Assembly (NCBI RefSeq): GCF_041916735.1
Contig: NZ_JAYRYY010000001.1
Origin: Zoogloea sp016790385
GTDB taxonomy: Bacteria; Pseudomonadota; Gammaproteobacteria; Burkholderiales; Rhodocyclaceae
Direction: 5' to 3' (one strand)
Length of the DNA: 64,000 nt
Shown one piece after another: positions 58,753 to 64,000 of the stretch. The notes beneath the pieces were generated by a model, which searched no databases, was not told the DNA's origin, and saw nothing but the letters and a program-made list of their open reading frames with translations. Every line of letters begins with the position of its first letter. Within the stretch, counting starts at the first letter, position 1. A program made the translations under genes and the position numbers.

Positions 58753-61241
58753 GGCTGGCGCCCGTCTTTCTCGGTTCGCTTGCCCGCCGTCGCATGGCCA
58801 CCCTGTTCTCCCTGGTGGCGATTGTGCTCGGCGTAGCGCTGGGCATGGCCGTGCAGGCGGTGCACGAGGCGGCCCTGAGCGAGTTCGGCCGCGGTCTGCG
58901 CACCCTGGCCGGGCAGGCCGATCTGCAAGTGCTCGGCCCCCGAGGGGGATTCGACGAATCGCTCTACCCCCTGCTGGTCGCCGCGCCGGAAGTGGCCGAT
59001 GCCAGCCCGGTGGTGGAGATCGACGCCCGCCTTGCCGGGCGGGAGGACAGCCTGAGCATTCAGGGTGTGGATCTGTTTTCCCTGGCCCGGGTCACACCCC
59101 GGCTGCTGCCCCGGGCGGCGGACGAAGGCGAGCGCTTTGCCGCCCTGGTCGACGATGCCCTGTTCCTCACCGCGGGCGCGCGCAAGGCCCTGGGCGTCAA
59201 GGCGGGGGAGGTGCTGCACTTCCAGGCCGGTTCGGGCCGGCTGGCCCTGCGGGTGGCCGGCGATCTGCCTGGGCTCGATGACGGACGTCGCCTGGCGGTG
59301 ATGGACATCGCCGGCGCCCAGTGGCACTTCGGGCGCCTGGGGCGCCTGACCCGCATCGACCTGCGCCTGCACGATGGCGTGTCGCCCGACGCAGCCCGCG
59401 CCGCCCTTCAGGCCCGGCTGCCGGCCGGGGTGGTAGTGACGCTGCCCGAGGCAGCCGAGGACGAGGCCGCCAACCTGTCCCGGGCCTATCGAGTCAATCT
59501 GACCCTGCTGGCGGCCATCGCTCTCCTCACCGGGGGCTTTCTGGTGTTCTCGGCCCAGGCCCTGTCGGTGGTGCGGCGGCGCACCGAATTTGCCTTTCTG
59601 CGCGCCGTGGGCCTGGCCCGGCGCACCTTGTTTGGCTGGCTGCTGGCGGAAGGGGCAGCGGTGGGGCTGGCCGGGGGCGTGCTCGGCGTGGCCTTGGGAC
59701 ACGCTCTAGCCTGGGGGGCGTTGGCTGTCCTGGGCGGTGATCTGGGGGCCGGCTACTTTTCGGGCCTCAGCCCGCGGCTGCAATTTCAGCCCGGGGTGAG
59801 CGCGCTGTATGTGCTGCTGGGCATGCTCGCCGGCCTGGCGGGGGCCTGGCTGCCGGCGCGGGAGGCCGCCACCGTCGCCCCGGCCCGAGCCTTGAAGGCC
59901 GGGGACGAGGCCAGCGTGGGGAGCGGCCGCGGCCATCCGCGCCTCGGGCTGGCGGTGCTGGCGGCGAGTCTGCCCGCCTGCCTGATTCCGCCGCTGGAGG
60001 GCCTGCCGCTCGGGGGCTACCTGGCGGTAGCCTGCCTGCTGGCAGGGGGCGTGTTGTTGTTGCCCGCGCTGGCTGTCAGTCTGGCGCGCCTGCTGCCTCA
60101 AGGTGGCCCAGTGTCGGCGCGCCTGGCCGCCGCCCGGCTGTCGGCGGCGCCGGGGCATGCCGTGGTGGCGGCCGCCGGGGTGCTGACCAGCGTTGCCCTG
60201 GCGGTGGCCATGGCCATCATGGTGGCCTCCTTCCGGGATTCGGTGGACCAGTGGCTGAGCCAGATCCTCCCCGCCGACCTCTACGTGCGTGCCGGCCGGG
60301 CCAGCGGTAGCGGGCATCTGGATGAAGCCCTGCAGGGCCGCATCGCCGCGCTGCCCGGCGTGGGCCGGGTGGATTTCATCCGCCACGACACGCTACGCAT
60401 CATCACCGGCCAGCCGCCTGTGGCTCTGATCGCCCGCCCGGTGGCGGCCGACGGCCGTGATCTGCCCTTGGTCGCGCGGGCCGGTGCAGCGGGCGCGCTG
60501 CCACGCATCTGGATCTCCGAAGCGATGCAGGACCTCCAGGCTTGGCAGCCGGGCCAGCAGGTGGACGTGCCCTTGGCCGGCCGCAGCGTGCCGGTGGCGG
60601 TGGCCGGCGTGTGGCGTGACTACGCGCGCCAGACCGGCGCCGTGATGATCGATCTGGATGACTACCGGCGGCTCACCGGGGACAGGCTGGCCAACGATGG
60701 AGCCGTGCATCTGGTCCCTGGTGCCCGGGCGGACGATGTTGCCGATGCGCTGGCCGGCCTTGCCGGCCCCGGCGCGCTGGAGATCGCCCGGCCCGGGGAG
60801 ATCCGGGCCATCACCCTGCGCATCTTCGACCGTACCTTCGCCGTCACCTACTTGCTCGAAGCCGTGGCGGTGGCCATCGGCCTGGCCGGCGTGGCGGCCA
60901 GCTTCGCCGCCCTGGCCGCAGCGCGGCGGCGGGAGTTCGGCATGCTCCGCCACCTGGGCCTGACCCGTCGCCAGATCGGCGCCATGCTGGCCCGGGAGGG
61001 TGCCCTGGCGGCAGTTGTGGGCGTGCTCGGCGGCATGCTGGTTGGTGGGGCCATCGGCCTGGTGCTGATCGAGGTGGTCAATCGCCAGAGCTTTCACTGG
61101 AGCATGGACCTGCACGTGCCCTGGCTGTCCCTGCTGCTCTTCGGCACCGGGCTGGTGGCCCTGGCTGCTGTGGCGGCCGTGCTGGCCGGGCGACAGGCCA
61201 TGGGGCAGAGCGCCGTGCTGGCTGTGCGGGAGGACTGGTGA
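58749..61241 (+). CDS. FtsX-like ABC transporter permease, large two-module type
   Basis: 830 residues from the ATG at 58749, which overlaps the ATPase stop. An N-terminal helix (MATLFSLVAIVLGVALGMAVQAVHEAAL) precedes a periplasmic domain. Three helices with the FtsX pattern (VVRRRTEFAFLRAVGLARRTLFGWLLAEGAAVGLAGG) follow near residues 270-370, then a second module repeats this layout and ends with RRREFGMLRHLGLTRRQIGAMLAREGALA. Ten membrane helices are expected, as in the YbbP/AttF-AttG group. It would move lipid-like or hydrophobic compounds across the envelope; the substrate is not known. Confidence 0.88.
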   Translation: MRLAPVFLGSLARRRMATLFSLVAIVLGVALGMAVQAVHEAALSEFGRGLRTLAGQADLQVLGPRGGFDESLYPLLVAAPEVADASPVVEIDARLAGREDSLSIQGVDLFSLARVTPRLLPRAADEGERFAALVDDALFLTAGARKALGVKAGEVLHFQAGSGRLALRVAGDLPGLDDGRRLAVMDIAGAQWHFGRLGRLTRIDLRLHDGVSPDAARAALQARLPAGVVVTLPEAAEDEAANLSRAYRVNLTLLAAIALLTGGFLVFSAQALSVVRRRTEFAFLRAVGLARRTLFGWLLAEGAAVGLAGGVLGVALGHALAWGALAVLGGDLGAGYFSGLSPRLQFQPGVSALYVLLGMLAGLAGAWLPAREAATVAPARALKAGDEASVGSGRGHPRLGLAVLAASLPACLIPPLEGLPLGGYLAVACLLAGGVLLLPALAVSLARLLPQGGPVSARLAAARLSAAPGHAVVAAAGVLTSVALAVAMAIMVASFRDSVDQWLSQILPADLYVRAGRASGSGHLDEALQGRIAALPGVGRVDFIRHDTLRIITGQPPVALIARPVAADGRDLPLVARAGAAGALPRIWISEAMQDLQAWQPGQQVDVPLAGRSVPVAVAGVWRDYARQTGAVMIDLDDYRRLTGDRLANDGAVHLVPGARADDVADALAGLAGPGALEIARPGEIRAITLRIFDRTFAVTYLLEAVAVAIGLAGVAASFAALAAARRREFGMLRHLGLTRRQIGAMLAREGALAAVVGVLGGMLVGGAIGLVLIEVVNRQSFHWSMDLHVPWLSLLLFGTGLVALAAVAAVLAGRQAMGQSAVLAVREDW

Positions 61242-62308
61242 TGCAGCGTCGCCGCTTTCTGCTCGCCCTGGCCAGCCTGGCTGCCGTACCCGCCAGTGCC
61301 ACGGAATTTGCCCCGGTGCTCCCGGGGCGCCGCCTGGCCTTCCCGGCCGATCATGGCGCCCATCCGGATTTTCGCACCGAATGGTGGTACGCCACCGGCT
61401 GGCTGAAGCTGCCCGACGGCAGCCCACTCGGCTTTCAGGTCACCTTCTTCCGGGTACGCACCGGCCTGGGCGAAGGCAACCCGAGCGCCTTCGCCCCACG
61501 CCAGTTGATCCTCGCCCACGCCGCCATCGCCGACCCACACCTTGGCCGCTTGCGCCACGACGAACGCTCGGCCCGCGTCGGCCCGGGCCACGCCGGCTTC
61601 GACACCGGCACCACCCGCGTCTGGCTGGGCGACTGGCGCTTCGAGCTTGGCCCCAAGGGCTACCACGCCCGTATCCAGGGCGCGGATTTTGCCTACCAGC
61701 TCGACCTGCAACCCGACGGGCCGCCGCTGCTGCAAGGGCAGGCCGGCTTCAGCCGCAAGGCCGCCAACCCCCGCCACGCCAGCTACTACTACAGTCGCCC
61801 CCAGCTAAGGGTGAGTGGCCAGCTCACCCTGGACGGCACCACCCGGCCGGTCACCGGCCAGGCCTGGCTGGACCACGAATGGTCCAGCGAACTGATGCCC
61901 GAAGGCGCCCAGGGCTGGGACTGGATCGGCCTCAACCTGGATGACGGCAGCGGGCTGATGGCCTTCCGCCTGCGCGACGCCGCCGGCAAGGCCCTGTGGT
62001 CCGCCGCCACCATCCGCCCCGCCGGCCAGATCGGACAGGTGCTGCCGCCCGAGGCGGTGCACTTCACGCCCCTGCGCCAATGGCATTCACCCCGCTCGGG
62101 CATCGACTGGCCGGTGGTCTGGGGGGTGCAGGTGGGCGGGCGTCACTTCGAACTGCAACCACTGATCGATGATCAGGAAATGGACAGCCGGCGCTCCACC
62201 GGTGCGATCTACTGGGAAGGGGCGGTGCGGGCGCTGGAAGACGGGCGCGAGGTGGGGCGGGGGTATCTGGAGATGACGGGGTATGGGAAGAGGATTCGGG
62301 TGGGGTAG
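61241..62308 (+). CDS. CrtC/AttH-type lipocalin-like secreted protein
   Basis: 355 residues from the ATG at 61241, sharing one base with the permease stop (TGATG). A signal sequence with RRR (MQRRRFLLALASLAAVPASA) could be Tat-dependent. The mature protein has the family hallmarks HPDFRTEWWYATGWL, FQVTFFR, AHAAIAD, YYYSRPQL and AWLDHEWSS. CrtC hydrates carotenoids, while AttH-like proteins sit with ABC transporters and are thought to bind hydrophobic ligands. Here the transporter context favours an AttH-like role. Confidence 0.88.
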   Translation: MQRRRFLLALASLAAVPASATEFAPVLPGRRLAFPADHGAHPDFRTEWWYATGWLKLPDGSPLGFQVTFFRVRTGLGEGNPSAFAPRQLILAHAAIADPHLGRLRHDERSARVGPGHAGFDTGTTRVWLGDWRFELGPKGYHARIQGADFAYQLDLQPDGPPLLQGQAGFSRKAANPRHASYYYSRPQLRVSGQLTLDGTTRPVTGQAWLDHEWSSELMPEGAQGWDWIGLNLDDGSGLMAFRLRDAAGKALWSAATIRPAGQIGQVLPPEAVHFTPLRQWHSPRSGIDWPVVWGVQVGGRHFELQPLIDDQEMDSRRSTGAIYWEGAVRALEDGREVGRGYLEMTGYGKRIRVG

Positions 62309-62418
62309 GGCGGAGGTGTGATTGCTGCCCGGGCGTCTCGAGCATGAGAGAAATGGCATGGACATAATCTGGTTGCTTGTTTATGCTTTTTGACTTTGTT
62401 CGGGTCCATGAGGAAATA
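62309..62418. other. Intergenic region with a composition change
   Basis: 110 bp in which the sequence shifts from very GC-rich to clearly AT-richer (from about 62340). CATAAT at 62363-62368 could be a -10 box for the downstream lipoprotein gene, but no -35 partner is convincing. Confidence 0.35.
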
Positions 62419-62796
62419 ATGAAAACCAAGAGAGTTGCCTTGCTGTCCGCTGTTGTCGTTATTGCACTTACCTCAGGCTGTGCTTCGTATAGAACCAGTT
62501 CAAATATCACCGCGGACGCTCCGGCTGCTCTGCCGGCTGGCACGAAGGTATTGATCTCCGAGGGGTCACTTTCTGGACGAAAGTACAAGGAGGTGGGGCA
62601 GATCGAAGTGAGCGTCAGGAAGCTCACGGTGTTCCATGCGGATCCGACCAAGGAACAGGCGAATGAGGCCCTGTCTGAGAAGGCGCGCTCAATCGGTGCA
62701 GACGCGGTAGTCAATACCCGATACAAGAGCGGCATCGGTTTCACGACCTGGGGTTACCTTGATGCTAATGGCATGGGCGTTAAACTCGCAGATTGA
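62419..62796 (+). CDS. Small predicted lipoprotein with a YbjQ-like domain
   Basis: 125 residues from the ATG at 62419, with AGGA just before it; a longer frame from 62377 is less likely. The signal ends in LTSGC, a lipobox, so it should be lipid-anchored. The C-terminal half, with NEALSEKARSIGADAVVNTRY and GYLDANGMGVKL, resembles the YbjQ-like domain found in small envelope proteins. Function unknown. It is visibly less GC-rich than the genes on its left, which suggests recent acquisition together with the toxin-antitoxin genes that follow. Confidence 0.7.
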   Translation: MKTKRVALLSAVVVIALTSGCASYRTSSNITADAPAALPAGTKVLISEGSLSGRKYKEVGQIEVSVRKLTVFHADPTKEQANEALSEKARSIGADAVVNTRYKSGIGFTTWGYLDANGMGVKLAD

Positions 62797-62893
62797 TTGC
62801 CGGGTCGGGCATGCTGTGGGGTGCTCCGTTACATGCCGTTTTTGATCACCGGCCAGACGGTCGGATGGACGCCAAAACCATCCAGGAGCTGCG

Positions 62894-63067
62894 ATGGATC
62901 TGAAGCCCATCCGAACCGGGGCCGAGCACGCGGAGGTGTTGGCCGACATCATGAACCGGACCCGCCCTCTGTCCGTGGCGATGATCCGTCGGCTGTGTGC
63001 CGACCTGAGATTGCCTGCGGACGTGCCGATGCAACCCTACGCTCTGCGAGATTCCAGCGCCGCCTGA
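62894..63067 (+). pseudogene. Internally deleted HigA-type antitoxin remnant
   Basis: An open frame of 57 codons with AGGAG 8 nt upstream. Its first 12 residues, MDLKPIRTGAEH, match the start of HigA-type antitoxins (COG5499). Residues 21-49, NRTRPLSVAMIRRLCADLRLPADVPMQPY, match the end of the HTH domain of the same proteins. The 70 or so residues that normally separate these two parts, including most of the helix-turn-helix, are missing, with the frame kept. No HigB toxin gene is seen upstream. It is therefore probably a dead remnant, although a short peptide could still be made. Confidence 0.75.
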
Positions 63068-63076
63068 ATCACCGCC

Positions 63077-63331
63077 TCAATAGTGGAACCGCAACTGTGC
63101 GATCAGCAGATCATCCCCCTCGACGCGGTACACCATGCGATGCTCATCCGTGATGCGGCGTGACCAGAAGCCTGATAGCGCATGTTTCAAGGCCTCCGGT
63201 TTGCCAATGCCGGAGTAGGGGTCGCGCTGTGTTTCGCGGATCAGTTTGTTGATCCGTTCGGTCATGCGCCGGTCCTGTCTTTGCCAGTAGAGATAGTCTT
63301 CCCACGCCTCGTCGGCAAAGATCAACTTCAC
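63077..63331 (-). CDS. yoeB: YoeB-type mRNA interferase toxin
   Basis: 84 residues, exactly the length of E. coli YoeB. The catalytic residues are conserved at the same positions: Glu46 (GKPEALK), Arg65 (DEHRMVYR) and the terminal His83-Tyr84 (RFHY). YoeB cuts mRNA at the ribosome A site when free of YefM. Its start overlaps the antitoxin stop by 4 nt. The toxin looks intact. Confidence 0.95.
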   Translation of the reverse strand: MKLIFADEAWEDYLYWQRQDRRMTERINKLIRETQRDPYSGIGKPEALKHALSGFWSRRITDEHRMVYRVEGDDLLIAQLRFHY

Positions 63332-63579
63332 TCTGCAAGTTTCCGTTCGCTGCCTTTACCTGCTCCCAGTTGTGCGGTTGCGGAGAGAAGGCGCTGGGCG
63401 TTGGCGGGGGTGCGCAGGAGGTAGGCGGTTTCCTCGAGTGCTTTGTAGTCCTCGAGGGAGAGCATGACTACGGACTGCTCGCCGTTGCGGGTGATGATCA
63501 GGGCTTCGTGGTTGTCGCAAACCCGATCCATGGTACGGGCGAGATTTGCGCGAACGGCGGTGTAGGTGATTGCGTCCAT
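63328..63579 (-). CDS. yefM: YefM-type antitoxin
   Basis: 83 residues. The N-terminal DNA-binding half has MDAITYTAVRANLARTMDRVCDNHEALIITRNGEQSVVMLSLEDYKALEETAYLLRT, which is the Phd/YefM pattern. The C-terminal part (NAQRLLSATAQLGAGKGSERKL) would wrap around YoeB. It has a CGGAG ribosome-binding site and a likely operator with two TGTAC hexamers upstream (63595-63612), so autoregulation is expected. Confidence 0.95.
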   Translation of the reverse strand: MDAITYTAVRANLARTMDRVCDNHEALIITRNGEQSVVMLSLEDYKALEETAYLLRTPANAQRLLSATAQLGAGKGSERKLAE

Positions 63580-63594
63580 GGTGATCTCCGAGTA

Positions 63595-63612
63595 TGTACG
63601 TTTTAATGTACA
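63595..63612. promoter_or_regulatory. YefM operator
   Basis: TGTACG and TGTACA hexamers with centres 12 bp apart, 16 bp upstream of the yefM start. The E. coli YefM-YoeB complex binds TGTACA hexamers at the same centre-to-centre distance, so this is very probably the autoregulatory site. Confidence 0.8.
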
Positions 63613-63687
63613 TGTGGGGCGTTCGCTTGTCCAGCCGGCGTGTTTGAAGATAAAGGGCGCATCCGGCGCTGGCGGCAGCCTTGGTGC

Positions 63688-64000
63688 TCAAAACATCAGC
63701 TTGCACCCCCGCCCGACAATGCTGATATCCACAAAGCTCGACCCCGTGTGCCGGGTGGGGGAGAAGTCCACCGTGTAGCCGCCCACGTCGAAGTTCTTGA
63801 GCCCGTCGAGGGCCTGGACGAGTTTGGGGCGGGTGGGGGCCGGGCCGGCGCGGCGGATGGCTTCGAGGACGATGCGGGTGGTGACGTAGGCTTCCAGGTG
63901 GAAGATGCTCGGCCGGGTGCCGGGTTCGGCGAATTTGCTCATGTCTTCGTGGAAGCGCCGGACTACCGGAATGGCGCTGTTGCCGAGGTTGGGCATGACC
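63688..64000 (-). CDS. ABC transporter substrate-binding protein (branched-chain amino acid type), C-terminal part
   Basis: The window ends inside this leftward gene; 104 codons up to its stop are present. The part seen has ARRFHEDM-like sequence (PVVRRFHEDMSKFAEPG), SIFHLEAYVTTRIVLEAIRRAGPAPTRPKLVQALDGL and SPTRHTGSSFVDISIVGRG, typical of the last quarter of Peripla_BP_6 proteins (LivJ/LivK-like). An internal Met at 63996 is not the start. The ligand cannot be inferred from this end. It follows yefM by 108 bp on the same strand in the opposite order, with no link. Confidence 0.82.
   Translation of the reverse strand, partial: VMPNLGNSAIPVVRRFHEDMSKFAEPGTRPSIFHLEAYVTTRIVLEAIRRAGPAPTRPKLVQALDGLKNFDVGGYTVDFSPTRHTGSSFVDISIVGRGCKLMF

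Noticed and set aside
1..64000. CRISPR arrays, rRNA genes, insertion sequences or prophage
   Set aside because: No regular short direct repeats with spacers, no rRNA sequence and no transposase or phage gene found on either strand.

Overview
The window is GC-rich chromosomal DNA from a Gram-negative proteobacterium, most likely a betaproteobacterium of the Rhodocyclaceae type. The support is the gene content: a gspC-N type II secretion operon, pilW-pilX-pilY1, fnr-hemN next to a copper ATPase, smpB divergent from ratA-ratB, a DUF4124 gene next to guaB, and hpnCDE. The family assignment is inference from synteny. There is no rRNA, CRISPR array, insertion sequence or prophage.

Layout. 1-4.7 kb: the end of a type IV pilus minor-pilin operon (partial pilW, pilX, pilY1). 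4.7-6.1 kb: tRNA-Thr(CGT) with its own promoter, a bidirectional terminator, and transaldolase. 6.1-17.0 kb: a leftward, tightly overlapping type II secretion operon, gspC to gspN in transcription order. 17.1-18.0 kb: a predicted Tat-exported intradiol-dioxygenase-like lipoprotein. 18.0-33.8 kb: a leftward cassette, read in transcription order as a TolC-like outer-membrane lipoprotein, a short periplasmic adaptor, a 3,048-residue LEPR/DUF4347/Ig-repeat surface protein, a GAF-like plus HlyD inner-membrane adaptor, an M50 (site-2-protease-like) plus HlyD fusion, and then truC. 34-38 kb: a Gcr-type membrane protein, then a soluble chemoreceptor-tip-like protein paired with an ODP-type metallo-beta-lactamase-fold protein, then SirB2. 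38-44.4 kb: fnr and hemN diverge around an FNR box, followed by a TauE/SafE-like protein, CopA, CopZ and pyrophosphatase. 44.4-55 kb: housekeeping genes (HI0933-type flavoprotein, DUF748 protein, phhB, a TPR protein, smpB/ratA/ratB, DUF4124, guaB, an orphan ABC ATPase). 55-58 kb: hpnE, hpnD and hpnC, which make squalene. 58.1-62.3 kb: an ABC ATPase, a large FtsX-like permease and a CrtC/AttH-type lipocalin protein. 62.3-63.6 kb: a small, less GC-rich patch with a lipoprotein, an internally deleted HigA remnant and an intact yefM-yoeB pair. The window ends inside a branched-chain-amino-acid-type ABC substrate-binding protein.

The most interesting region is 18.8-33.8 kb. It encodes outer-membrane, periplasmic-adaptor and inner-membrane parts of what looks like a dedicated export machine around a giant adhesin-like protein. 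No ABC ATPase is present, the cargo has no RTX repeats and no Sec signal peptide, and the inner-membrane partner carries an intact HEFGH metalloprotease motif. The cargo's N-terminal DUF4347 domain keeps a His-Gly / Gly-Cys pair typical of clan CD cysteine peptidases. A second point of interest is the chemoreceptor-tip/ODP pair at 36.3-37.6 kb, a likely soluble oxygen or iron sensing module beside the FNR-controlled genes.
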